Source of the DNA: Zygnema cylindricum
Taxonomy: Eukaryota; Streptophyta; Zygnematophyceae; Zygnematales; Zygnemataceae
DNA: 19,452 nt
Direction: 5' to 3'
NCBI GenBank assembly: GCA_037447655.1
Contig: JBBHKE010002697.1
Location: 188,001-207,452, forward strand
The translations under genes and the position numbers were made by a program. Positions 6,196 through 19,452 of this stretch are shown one piece after another. The notes beneath the pieces are model-generated. The model was given only the letters and a program-made list of their open reading frames with translations, had not been told where the DNA came from and did no database searches. Each line of letters begins with the position of its first letter. Position 1 is the stretch's first letter.

Positions 6196-9100
6196 TTGTG
6201 AGGTATACCCATGCATCTTAGGTTGTAAATTGAAAGATACAAGCTTGATGCTCTTTGCACATCGGCCCCATGAGAGCAATAGATCGGCCAATTGTAGGTG
6301 ACATTGCAATTGGTGTCAAAGAGAATACAAACCACGGTGAAACATTTCAAGTCGAGCATCCGCCGACTTGGCGGTGCACTGTCATAGGCCGCCAATCATA
6401 TTTATTTATATAAGATGCACCCACGGACAATGAAACAACACAATGTGAAGGTAATACATATTTGTACAAACATGTTTATTTGAGAGTTTCACTCATCGAT
6501 ACTTAAAAAAGAAGTAATGATAAAAAAAATTGACAACTTTACACCACCACGTGGGACAAAAGAGAAAGAAAACGAAACGTATCACTTAATGAACCACCAA
6601 AAATGGGTAAGACAAAGAGAAAGACAAAGACAAGTGACAACACAACATTGCACATAGTAGATAAACAAGGCGGATAAATAAATCCACAAAAAAAGATTAA
6701 ACAACAAACATGCCGAATAAACAGTGATAGGCAAACATAAAACGACGCATGTAACGAACCAACAATGGGTAAACAGGCAGGCAATGCATATCTGTACACA
6801 CACGGTTTGAACACTAGGGTTGAGAAATCATCGTGGAGTTTAATGACACCATACTTGCAAGACACAACTGTTACCGCGATGACCAAGCATACCTTGCGGT
6901 GTATTTACACGACCATCTCTTCAATTGAAAAGTGAAGTGATATGTTGAGATATGTGCGAGATGCCAACGCGATAAACCCATTAATACACGAATACTTTAT
7001 GGCTATAACTTTTGTATAATTGTTGGTGTTTGGAGATCGATAATTGAGACTTGTCACGTGTGAGCATGGATTTTATCATGCAACTACAGTAGCAATGATT
7101 GAGGAAAGATATAGCGCAATACTATGAATTCCAGACTGGTTGACAAAGATGTCACGTTGTCCTCACGGGCTAACTCACAGATAAACTCGGAGAGGCAAAA
7201 AAAGGATATATTAACTATTTATGAAGGCTCGATGATCTCGACGACGATTTTGTTACTGCTAGTTGTGCACAAGTTCTTGTTGAAAAGAGGTTCGAAAAGG
7301 TTACGTACACATTAAACTATGTCCACCACGTTCTTCCCAAATAGGGACAATTTGACAGAAATGAGTTAATCGTGTATTAGAGGATGTACGATAGTTTATG
7401 ATCCTCCATAAAGTTGATTGCGATGATTTTACGCAGTTGGCGTAATACGTCGTCATCGAAAACACTAATCATTTCAACTTTCATTTGAATCCATCGGACC
7501 CTTCAAAATGTGTCGTGTAAAAGTGAATATCATCAAGATAAGGCCATGTGATGCTAAAAACTGTGACACAAAAACTGTTGATGAAATCCAACAAGCACAT
7601 ATTTTTTTGTTCTAAAGGTTAAAATAGACAAAAGATGCACACTGATCTCCGTCGAAGTTTCGCAAATTTTGAATCCATGAACGTTTCATTGCTCACTCAT
7701 CGTCGAAAATTCAACAGGCATCCAAATTAAGGCTTAAGATCTACCTTGATCAACACGAATACGCGTCACTATTCCACAATTTTATCATGTCAAGGAGGGC
7801 CCGAAGGTCTTAGTTGACTACGCATTGCGGCAGCGATGTCCAGTGGCATTTGAGTTGAAAACCCCATATATTCAATGGCCTTTCAAAACATCTGGCAAAG
7901 ATTCGAACAAAAACAAATCCGGGGCCAATCTGCATCTGAGGATGAGAGAATGGAAAATGTAAAGAAAGTAAGTACAAAGGTCGAGGACGATGGAGACCAA
8001 TACAGTCGTTAGGACTCATTGTTACAAGATCATATGCAATTCTTCAATAGAATAGTGATTAGTATCCACGCCTGTCAATCACTGGAGCGCGGGAGTCAGT
8101 GAAAAGTGCCATTGATTATGAGAATTGACTAAAATTGAATTTTGACTATGTGAATTGAATTGATGGAGCAACTTCTTTGCCTCATGGATTTACATAAAAA
8201 TGGAGGGCAGTGTGGGAAAGAGATGATCTATGAACATAGAGAAAGAATTGACATAGAATGAAGGAATTCTACCTAAATAAAAAGTGTCTGTCAACTGTGA
8301 AGGGTTGCTGAATGTGTCACCTCCACTCACAGATCCGTGAATTCATGTGGAAATGAGTGAAAGTCAACCGAACCGCAAACAGAATGTCAGGAATCTTAAT
8401 CCCCATACTTGCAAAGTTGAAGAACCTTGGTGAAGACATAAATGAGGAACATACCGCCTACAACAAAGGCGTGTCAATATATATCTAGGTGGATTGAGGC
8501 TGAAAGCAAGTCAGGGAATTAGGAGAGTAATATTGATGTAGATCCAGACGAATGCAGGGAATGGGATTGTTGATGTGGCAAACGGATGGGCAATAGAGAA
8601 GGTTTAGCAAAGCAATATTACGCATTAACCTTACAAAACCAGCATGTTGTGAATTGTCAATATAAATGGCAAATTATGAGTGTTTGCAAATCAGATCCCA
8701 TCCAAGGTATCAATGAATTATCGGATGTCACGTAATATTTAAGGTATGCCTAATTGAGATCACAATACATCTCATAATCATGTCTGGCAATACATCCCTC
8801 ACTGGCAAACACCTACAAGTCGATTACAGGAAAACGGCTTTAGATAGACAACATTAACAACAAGGCATTTCTAACTATCTCTGGTTGCAAGTCAGCATCC
8901 AGAATCATGCAATTACATGGGTTGTCAACGCTTAAAACTTAGCGAAAAAGTTTATGGAGAATCTACAGCACAACTATTCACAGGATATGCTGTACCTCCA
9001 CAAGTTTAGGCAGGAGGAGGAAAACACCCCGACAATGTCCCATGCAAGAGTTATGCAATTATAAAAAATGCGCAATTGGAAATCTGGTTGTTCACAACAG

Positions 9101-9408
9101 ATCATTCTTCGATGTCCAAAGGGAAAAAAGACAATTTCAGATTCTGTTCGGTGCCAGCCAAATGCCGCCCAAACTTATTCCACCATATAAATCGCATACA
9201 AAATGGATGGTTCAGATATGAAAGACAACGGACAAAGAGCCCAAATGACCAAAACGACAAAATTTGCTGCAGATGCCGAAGCATTCCTCATCTCAAGTAG
9301 CCCATGTGTGAAGCTGTATTAGGGGAATTAAACTTTCACATTGAGAAAAAATGAACACCATTGAATTGAATGCTCCATTCTTTTTCTAACCATGCTTACG
9401 CAGGCCAA
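6196..9408. other. AT-rich spacer, no gene recognised
   Basis: Frames here are short and stop-ridden, and none carries a motif I can name with confidence. The downstream end, just below 9409, should include the 3' UTR of the minus-strand RPL37A gene. A short plus-strand frame at 8384-8488 (with LAKLKNLGEDINEEH) and a CCRCRSIPHLK end near 9300 faintly recall retrotransposon gag sequences. The stretch may be a badly decayed element, but this is not established. I found no tRNA or rRNA. Confidence 0.5.
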
Positions 9409-11589
<2,181 letters not shown>

Positions 11590-12721
11590 GGTGGTAGCTG
11601 GCGCAGATGAGCAGAAGAGGGTAGAAGGCGAAAAGGGATCTAAAGTTGTCCTCCCAGTAACCTTTGAGCATTCGGAACCCTAACCAAGAGATTCCAGATG
11701 GCCGTCGATTCACGATGTGATTGACGGCACAGATCTGGCAAACGTCAGCGAAACTGAGCTGAACTGAGCCGTAGCAAATCAAACGATTACTGAGTTCTAT
11801 AGATTACTGAACTACAGTGGCAAAGAACGAGCAGGAGAGGATTACACTGCCGATCGGATTTACGGTACTGTACTTACTGTAGTTTTAATAACTTTAATTC
11901 ACGTGCGCGTTTTTTTGACCCAAAATCTTAAGTGTGAATAACATTGCTTAATTGAGTGATCCATAATAGCTGTCGTCACAATGCATTGCGTAATGCTGAT
12001 AATTTTAATAGAAAGATGGAGAAAAGATGTTTTAAGAGACGAAAAAAACATTAACACTAAAAGCGATTCACGGTGTACTGTACAGTCCTATCATCCGCCC
12101 TGTACTCAACGGCAGCCGTATCCAGGTGTCACACAACCTCCGTACTTGCCATTTTTCCGTCGGTCACCTGTTTACCGGACTTCACATTAAGCAATCCGAA
12201 ATCAGCCTTCCTTTCGAAAAGAGTGCGCCTAAACAGTACATCAACGGTAACAAAAAATACTGTTCTTGCTATCATTAACCGTGCATGCTGTCAAGAACTC
12301 GGACATCACTCATCAAGAGTGAAAAAACCATGTGAAGATTTTGGGAGCAAAACACATCCTACATTCTTTAGCTCTTCCACAATTATTGTTTTTTAGTTTT
12401 TTGCGAACACAGTTCGAATTTTGAGCCATTATGTTTTCAATTTGAGGTTTTTAACACAGATGACAGATGATGAGTTTCACTAGCATTGAACGGACTCTAG
12501 GTTATCATAGGGATGTCAATCTGAGTACATTGTTTGAAACGAAGTGCACTAGCATTCTAGAGTATTTATTCTATTCGCAGTTACAAATACATTAGAAAAA
12601 CCAGGAATAATCAGAATGAGATGCTTCTGCTTAGCCAGACAGAGAATTTTGCAGCCATTATTATTTTGTCTGGTGAAGTTGCTTTGAGGTGTCGATATCT
12701 TCTGTTCAGTTTTCGGATGAT
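11590..12721. promoter_or_regulatory. Intergenic region between divergent genes
   Basis: These 1.1 kb separate the ATG of RPL37A (minus) from the ATG of the 772-aa protein gene (plus). They must contain both leaders and both promoters, possibly with shared elements. A GTAC-rich block at about 11863-12240 includes TACTGTACTTACTG and TGTACTGTACAG. No coding exon is evident, though a non-coding first exon of the plus-strand gene could lie here. Confidence 0.55.
11676..11683 (-). promoter_or_regulatory. Telo-box of RPL37A
   Basis: AACCCTAA on the plus strand (TTAGGGTT on the minus strand) lies about 90 bases upstream of the RPL37A ATG. Telo-boxes near the transcription start are typical of plant ribosomal protein genes. 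Between this box and the ATG the minus strand has a pyrimidine-rich run (CCTTCTACCCTCTTCTGCTC), a plausible start-site region giving a short leader. Confidence 0.75.
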
Positions 12722-15700
12722 ATGGTGCACTCAATAGAGCCTGGCGAGACGAGGCTATCTGATGCTATGCATTCTCACGGTTTAGGTGGTGATCGATGGG
12801 CCTTCCTGGTGAGTATGCTTGTATAGATAAGTAATTGTGTTAGTTTGACATGTTGAGGAGGATGAACTGTATTGTTAATCACATTGATCGATTGTAGCTG
12901 ACTTGATCGTTCAAAGAATTTCCAGAAAAGCATTTCTGATTGAGCCTGAGCTCAATTTTTCTATTTTTTGTTGCTACAGGAGGATATCGACGCTCCACAG
13001 TGGGTTGATTTGGATGTTGAGACTTCCAAACCTGATGTCGAGAGGTGAAATTCTCATTACCTTGTAGCTCAAAGTAACTCAATTTGGCAGGGCACAGTGT
13101 GGATTCCTTCAACTCCGCTAGAGGAACTATCAGATACTGCATTTGAAAATCAAAGATTAGATATGGGAGGAATGAATCTGCACTAGAAAGTAATTCTCAT
13201 TTTAACAAGCATTTCTCTATCTTTGATATCCAGCTGAAACTTACCTCAATGTTGAGAATTTTAATTAATATGTATGCTCAACAACAGATAAAACAGCATT
13301 TTACACCAGTATGATTGGTTCTTAATTCATTGACAGCTTACAGTATTGCTACTAGCTTAGTCGCCATCACTTTGAAAACTATCCTTCTGCTTTTTAACTC
13401 AAAAGAAAATATTTGATGTTCCTGTGCAGGGATGACCCTTGGTTTCATGAAAGTCACTGGTAAGTACTCTGCCCTGCCCTTCTTGCCAGCTTTAGATCAA
13501 GAAATGAATGACCATTATTGCTGTCTGAATATGATTACACTGAAATCACCGCTAAGCTCAGAACAAACTTTCGCTGCTCAGGAATCTAGTTCTGATGGTG
13601 AATCAGAAAAGGAGTCAGCAAAGTACTTCGTGATTTTTGTAAAATCTATAAGCAGTTTTGATTGAAAGCAGGGGTGTTCAAGATTCATAAGCGGTGGTCT
13701 TCTGCAGGCACATTGAGATGCCACTGGCTGATTTTATTGTGTCGTCAGAGTGGAGTCCGGAAAAACAGCTGGTGGAGTCTTGCGAAAGTGGACCACACGG
13801 GAGTACAAATGAAGAAAATTTGTCATCACCAGATGCAAGTGGTGAAGATGAGCTTGAAAGTGGGATACGTGATACCACTCAGCTTTTTGGTTCTGAACTT
13901 TTTCCCACAGAAGAAAGGGAGCAGGAAAAGACTTCGAGCTTGAGATCCAGAAAAACGTGGCAACACAAGGCAACTGTGGGACCAAAGGAAGGAGATAAGC
14001 ATGGACTTGAGTGTCAGAAAGATGGTCTTCCAAGTGTCAATCGACATCCTGGCATGTTTAAACCTTATTCCCGTGTTATTCCCACTGAGTCACAGCAGTC
14101 CAAAGGTCCATGGGCAAGACTTACTGCGAAAATTAAACCAGAAGTCACATATGTGAGAGAATCTAGAGTTGTAGGGCACATAGATACCGTTAAAACAGAT
14201 ATTGGTCGTAGCAAACGGGATGTATCCATGCTCAGCAAAAAGGTTTTCTCTAGACTCGCCAGAGCATCGAAACAGGGGAACAATGTTATTGGACCTGTTG
14301 GGCAAATTTCTTCTGGTAAAGACCAGTTATCAACCAAGGAAACAGTGATACCAGAGATTAATTTTAGTGCACAGGAAAAGGCGGCCCTCACAGTAGCAAA
14401 TCAGAAGCTTTATGTTGACCAATGGAAACAGAAAGCTCTTAAACAAAGTGCTGAGACGACTAAAGTGCCAGCAAACATAGATAAACTACAGGTTACCAGT
14501 GAGAAAGGAAGTAATGTTGTAAGCAAAAACAGTGGTATGTCGGGGTGGTTGTCTAAAGCCAGTCATGACAAGAAGGAACTAGTGCAGGTTACGGAAATAG
14601 ATTTGAAAAAAAAGGCTGACATAAGTTTAAAAAAGAAGACTGAGATGGCTTCACCATCTCATTCAGAAGAGAAGCTGGGCCGACGATGGAGAAATACCTC
14701 TTCCACGGAAAAGGTTAAAGCTCCGTCGTTTGGACTTATGAAGGCCCTCAATCGTCAGAGGCAGGAAACAAGCGGTGGTGAGGCTGAACAGTTGAATCAG
14801 GGCGAGGCTGGTAGAAGTATATCTTCGCAATCTCTGGTAGTCCCTGAAGGAAGGGAAGGTCGCAGCGTTGAGTCATCAACCAAACTGGAGATTTCGCCCT
14901 TGAAAGCCTCAGTGGGGATGGTGAAGAGGGCGTCAAATATGTCTGTTACTAATGGCAAAATTGGTCACCTTTCCGGAGTAGAGCCAAGAAAGAAGGTAGT
15001 CCAGTCAATAGTTCAAAAGATTGGGAGTGGCTCCACATTAGAGACAAGCGAAGGTAAAATAGAAAGCAGAAAGTCAACACAAGTGAAAGCAAATAGTCAG
15101 AAGTCTTCAGACCCTCGCAGTCGCTGGACCCAGAAGCTTGGCCAGCTCAAAGACGCAGTAGAGATGGTCTCAGGAATTTACAAAAGCACAGGCGGGAAAA
15201 AAATGGGCCAAAAAAGGGATTTGGAACACAAAATTGGTAGCTTAGTAAAGGGTAAATATAAAGATTCTGAAGCAAAGGAGATATTGGTAGGCCCTGCTTG
15301 CTCTCAACCGGAGGAGGCAGGAAAGGACAAGACCGGGTCTCCAGGTGTCCAGAAAACAGTTTCTACCTTAGTCAACACTCAAAAGAAAGACATTATGACA
15401 GTTTCACCTAGCAAAAGTGCCCTGCGAAAAACGGGTCCGCTGGTAACGGATTTTTCGGCAGCTGAAAAGTCTAATAGAGGGAAAAACTCCAGCATAGCCG
15501 GGGATGCACTCAAAAAACAGCAATGGCGATTTGTGGGTCCCTATCTTAGGCCTTCAAAATGTGTTCAAAAAGAATCGTCAAACCTGCTGAAGAGTTCGTG
15601 CGCTATTCTGTCGTCGGTGGAGGGAGGAGTTAACACGAAGAAGCTCACACATAAGGTAAGAAGAGACTAAATTAAGCATTGATATTGTTAAATTTTAAAA

Positions 15701-16649
15701 TAAGTTCCATTCATTCTTGTTCATCTGATTTTTGGGAAATGAAAAATTCGGTAAAGAGGCCCTCTATTGGACCAAAATGGCCTCAGGTACATCAATTTTC
15801 GACTCGTCTTGTGGGTCAGGTCACTGAGGAAGCTCGGAAGCTATGTAGAATGACCTTTCGACAAACCTGTTGTGTACAAAAGCGAAACATGAAGTTTGTA
15901 GCCTTGCTCTTCCTTCAAATTCTCACTTGGATTCACTTTTGGATGTTTGTCATAGGGTCAAGATGAAATTTCCGAGTATTCGTCACGTCAAACAAGGCAA
16001 CCTGGTTTCAAGGATGTGAAAGAGGTGAGCAAGGAACTTAGATGTGGAGGAGGTTCCTTCAGTGTTGCATTTGAAGTCATGACCATTCATTCATGATTCG
16101 TTTATGTGTTGATGCTTTGTTTGATTTTTTTCTTTCTTTCGTGTTTGTTTCACATCACTAGGAGGAGCATTTGTTTCTTGTAACTCTCAGTATCCTGGGC
16201 GTTCTATGTTGAAAGCCTTCACTGGTAGATGTGTATTCCATGCTACAGAGCTGTCCTTCTTAAGACGAGGCATCTGAAGTATGTTTTTGTTGTTTTTGTT
16301 TTGTTTTTTCTTGTACTTGCTGGTTAGTTTTTCTAGATATGCTCAGAACTCTTGCATGTGCTTTCATGATTGTAAGTTATCGAGGAGTTCAACAGTTGGT
16401 AAGGTCTTTTTTGTTTGGATTTATACACGTTATTTGCACACACATACACATGCCTAATTACTGTGCAAAGACATGCAGAATAACAAGTTACTTTGTCCCA
16501 TTGATCTGTCTCTTGTCTCAACAATGCAGTGGGAAGCCATAAGTGGACGATGCTACAAGGACCTCTCTCTCCTCCAACGAAACAAAGCAGATGACGATAT
16601 TGCTGCCATGAACCGATCCCAAGCACTCGTGATTGGTCCTGAATCATGA
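12722..16649 (+). CDS. Uncharacterised Lys/Ser-rich plant protein, 772 aa, six exons
   Basis: Not assigned to a named family; function unknown. Exons: 12722-12808, 12980-13044, 13430-13459, 13708-15655, 15956-16024 and 16530-16649. All introns are GT-AG (GTGAGT, GTGAAA, GTAAGT, GTAAGA and GTGAGC donors) with good acceptors, and all five junctions keep frame. Residues 30-61 hold the most family-like part: EDIDAPQWVDLDVE, then DDPWFHESHW. From memory this resembles the N-terminal DAPxWVDL...DDxWF block of uncharacterised plant proteins; I cannot name the family. Residues 62-710, one long exon, are hydrophilic, rich in Lys, Ser, Glu and Gly, and probably disordered. Two denser segments are around 193-220 (GPWARLTAKIKPEVTYVRES) and around 531-553 (SRWTQKLGQLKDAVEMVSGI). 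The C-terminus, 711-772, has PGFKDVKEWEAISGRCYKDL and ends VIGPES. There is no signal peptide, membrane segment or catalytic motif. The many basic clusters would suit a nuclear or nucleic-acid-associated protein, but that is inference. Retention of intron 4 would end the protein four codons later (VRRD). Confidence 0.85.
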
Positions 16650-19452
16650 ATGGGTTTCATCTTCATAGTCGTCGCTTAATTTTATGCATGGCATATTTCA
16701 TCCCATGGTCTCACTAGATAAGATGTTGAAATAGGCCACAGGTTGAATGTTTGTGCTTATTTGATCATCTTATTTATGGTTTTCTTATTATGGCTTAAAT
16801 TTGAAATTATTTTTTGTTGGGTAGGAGGTTCTTCTGCTCTCTTTTGTATCCTTACTCAACCAAGAATTATGGTTCTGTCATCAACACTTGAAGCACACTG
16901 CCATTTTATTAGGTGTACGTTTTTTTGTGAATAAGATTTTCAACTGGCTTAAGACTTACTTTGATGTTGAATTCTCTTTAGGATCATAGTTTTTATAACA
17001 AGTTTATATAAAATATGTAACAGTTTGCAAGCTGAAATTCCGATTTCTGAAGGACATTGAAACAAGAAAACAGACAAACATATGAAAGCCGCCAATGGGT
17101 GACACTTGTCAGATTTCAGCAGAACCCAAGTCTAACCATGGACGGCTTTTGACTGCTGTCTTGTCACATCACAGCATCATTCGTCCTCATCATTAAAAGT
17201 ATTGTCCATCAGGAGCCCAAACGAAGAAGATTCTGGTACAAGGATAAAAGTGTGGTGCAACACATCAATTTTACACATGTTTACAACATTCAAGAAGTAA
17301 GACAGATCAGCACATACACACTAATTCTACGGTAATACTTGCAATATAGGGTACTTATTACTACATTGTGCAAATATTTTAAACTGGCATGCAGATGTCC
17401 GAATGAATTTAGCCAGTCTCTCCAGGACTTGAGGGAGATACGGCCGATGTAGCCTCAATTGCTTTCACCCCTCATTTTTCTGCGCATCAAGCTCTTTCGG
17501 CTCTTTGATCAGGACAATGGTTCAAATAAAACAGGGGTCCCATAGAGGAAAAGAAGTTGTCCAATTGCAGTAACAAGGTGGCAGGAGGATCTTGAGTAAA
17601 GTCTTAAAGTAAAAGACTAACTGGCAAGCACTCCGCCTGCTATTGGCACACCAGTCATCCCGTTGATGTGAGTCAAGGCATTCAACAGAGGTTTCCATTG
17701 TCATGTAGTATTAGAAACAACTTGCATTGCCAAAAATGTTGTCATAGTCTTAAGAATCAGCAAAGCGAGCACGCAACTTTCAAGCAGTATTTAAATGACA
17801 ATGTGAGGAAACCTATGTGTGAATGTACAATTAATTTCCATTGGCTGTTCAGACTAACTGTAGATTTTTGATCAGGTTTTCGAGGTTGCAGCATCTTGGA
17901 CTTTCTTTCCAGATAGACAGAATAGAAGAAGATCCACGATAGTGGTTGTAATGATCATAACATGAAAACGAAAAGAAATACATACACTGACATGTATACA
18001 TGCTCTTCCGTGTTCCCTCGTTGCAAAGTTGGATAACATTGGTGAGCCAACTTAATTTTAACTCTCATTAGCAGAAAACCTTATAGATCATACTTCTGAG
18101 AAATTTCATCCGGGTTACCTACTCCATTATTAGTATTTAGACCTAGACAAGCTCCCACAATTCCGGTGCAGGTACTTGCAACCTATTGTTAGGATGAGGT
18201 GAGATACTCCCCTTGCAATATAAAAAACTTTCTTTCGAATTTTAATTGTAGAGCAAACGATCACCAATTCATCAATTTTTACTTGAACCTAAAAATTTGG
18301 CATCGACATAGCTCAAATTGATAATAGTCTCCGATCAAAGAAACTGTTTGTCAAAATATCTTTACTAACATTAATAGAGCTTGCAATTACAATCTCCAAT
18401 TGGATAGACAGAAATGTTGGTTGATTTCCGTGTAATAGGAGACTATCTCGTTAACTATCCTTCAAAGACTCACAAGAAGAGGTAATCTAAAAAATCTTGT
18501 GTGAACCCATTGATACTTGGTATCATAATATTCGGACCGAGAACTAAGTAAAAAAAAACTACAAGAAACAGGTGTCCAGTATCTACAGATTTGAACCCAG
18601 TTGACTTATTTTCTACAAAGCTGCCAAAGTACTACACAATCCTCCTGTTCACTCCATTCTAATAGTGATCTACTATTTGATGAGTTCGTTAACATTTTTT
18701 AGGCTGTCTATTAACGACGAAAAGCTCCTACTTCATCTTCAGCAGTTAAAATCATTATTGGCTAAAAAGGAAAAGGAAAAGAAAGATAAAACCCTTTCTG
18801 CCAAAAAATTGACTTATCTATTATCATCTGCGTACACCTGTCCTTCTGAAAGAGTCAAACCGCCAAAGTCAAGAGCTAGTAGTAAAGTTCAAGGTGATTA
18901 CAAAGCAAGAACAAAAAAAAAAAAAAAAAAAACGGGACAAAAAACGAAAACAAAGTCAAAAAAAATACTCCTTTATCCATGGTAAAAAAAAATGAACTTT
19001 ATCCATGCGAGAATTCTAGTGAAGGACTTAATCCTCCTTTCCGACTTCTATGTTTCTGCAAGAAGCGTTTCGGACAAGACGCGGCACAAGCTGACGAACG
19101 CTCGGGGTAGATTCTCGAACACGCGACGGTACAACGAACATGAACCATAACCCGCTACTGCAGAAACAGTCACATGCAAAACAAAAGCTAACCTCAGATT
19201 GATTCCATGCAATAAAACCACAGAACTGCCACAGTACACAGAGTATGCAAACTAGAAATGAAACTCAATGCAATACTTCCATAGACTGTCAACATGGCAA
19301 AACAGCCTGCAAGTGAATCACAATTAATTTCCATGAACTGTTACCACACAGACCTGTCACAAGGCAAAGCAGCCATAAAGCAACTAGAAAATAGAAATAC
19401 TACCATAGACCTACCATGTAGCAACAGTCGCAACCAAGTTTTGAACAATAAG
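16650..19452. other. Spacer with 3' UTR and unresolved minus-strand coding hints
   Basis: The first part should be the 3' UTR of the 772-aa protein gene. Beyond it no gene can be assembled. On the minus strand a good acceptor followed by an acidic tail (17177-17232) and a donor-ended segment (17469-17514) look like possible exons. GC-richer DNA around 19048-19165 is open in two minus-strand frames. On the plus strand a Lys-rich frame (18665-18985) runs into a poly-A tract and is probably not coding. Degenerate repeats occur at 19245-19400. Confidence 0.4.
18913..18932 (+). repeat. Poly-A tract (A20)
   Basis: Twenty consecutive A residues are followed by further A-rich sequence to about 18995. 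An 11-base direct repeat, CTTTATCCATG, occurs on either side of the last short A run (about 18971 and 18999). The tract could be the remains of a retroposed poly-A tail or just a simple repeat. Confidence 0.8.

Noticed and set aside
6452-6830. Possible 333-bp tandem duplication (ACATATTTGTACAAACATG near 6455 versus GCATATCTGTACACACACGG near 6786)
   Set aside because: Similarity is limited to about 45 bases and weakens quickly; not enough to call a duplication by eye.
6539-6886. 115-codon minus-strand hydrophobic frame
   Set aside because: The Cys/Leu/Val-rich composition follows from the A-rich plus strand. A second frame overlaps it and no family is recognisable.
12465-12525. C/D-box snoRNA-like spacing (ATGATGA then CTGA, about 57 bases apart) on the plus strand
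   Set aside because: The flanks cannot form the terminal stem, no convincing C'/D' pair is seen, and no rRNA match was recognised for the guide position. RPL37A introns showed no better candidate.
17617-17700. Short minus-strand open segment reading NALTHINGMTGVPIAGG
   Set aside because: It looks protein-like, but it is only 27 codons, has no acceptor next to it and no clear donor after it; chance openness at this length is high.
18518-18525. TGGTATCA, resembling the start of an LTR-retrotransposon primer-binding site
   Set aside because: Only eight bases match and the following bases do not continue the usual initiator-Met tRNA complement. No LTR pair or pol frame is nearby.
18665-18985. 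Lys-rich plus-strand frame of 106 codons
   Set aside because: Its second half is translated poly-A and A-rich repeat; the first half has no known motif and no supporting splice structure.
19048-19239. Minus-strand open frame in GC-richer DNA after a TTTCTGCAG acceptor
   Set aside because: Two different frames are equally open here and neither gives a recognisable protein, so no exon is called; only noted as a hint in the spacer.

Overview
This window is nuclear DNA from a eukaryote, almost certainly a land plant. The evidence is: two genes split by GT-AG introns and reconstructable exon by exon, a plant-type AP2/ERF DNA-binding domain, a telo-box (AACCCTAA) just upstream of a ribosomal protein gene, long AT-rich introns and spacers, and remnants of terminal-inverted-repeat DNA transposons. 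The sequence does not allow a safer placement inside land plants. A bryophyte or lycophyte is only a guess, from the style of the low-complexity tracts.

Layout. (1) 1-1320: upstream region of an AP2/ERF gene, packed with GTAC tetramers, ACGT boxes, a (GTACT)6 microsatellite and a long CT-rich tract. (2) 1320-2306 (+): AP2/ERF transcription factor frame with an intact but atypical DNA-binding domain; its start codon is unresolved. The same frame stays open after the stop as far as 2762. (3) 2763-4658: non-coding, with a degenerate G/T-rich minisatellite and a 17-bp telomere-like tandem repeat. (4) 4659-6195: a cluster of related TIR elements, including a 209-bp element with CACTA...TAGTG ends. 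(5) 6196-9408: AT-rich spacer with no gene seen. (6) 9409-11589 (-): complete five-exon gene for ribosomal protein eL43 (RPL37A), 92 aa. (7) 11590-12721: the space between the start codons of a divergent gene pair. (8) 12722-16649 (+): complete six-exon gene for a 772-aa, Lys/Ser-rich, probably largely disordered plant protein of unknown function. (9) 16650-19452: spacer with weak hints of minus-strand exons and simple repeats.

The three genes do not form a pathway. eL43 is a housekeeping part of the large ribosomal subunit, the AP2/ERF protein is a transcription factor, and the third protein is uncharacterised. The items most worth following up are the unusual AP2 domain with its start and stop problems, the CACTA-ended element family, the GTAC-dense regulatory DNA, and a spliceable two-hydrophobic-segment reading frame hidden in the RPL37A leader and first intron.
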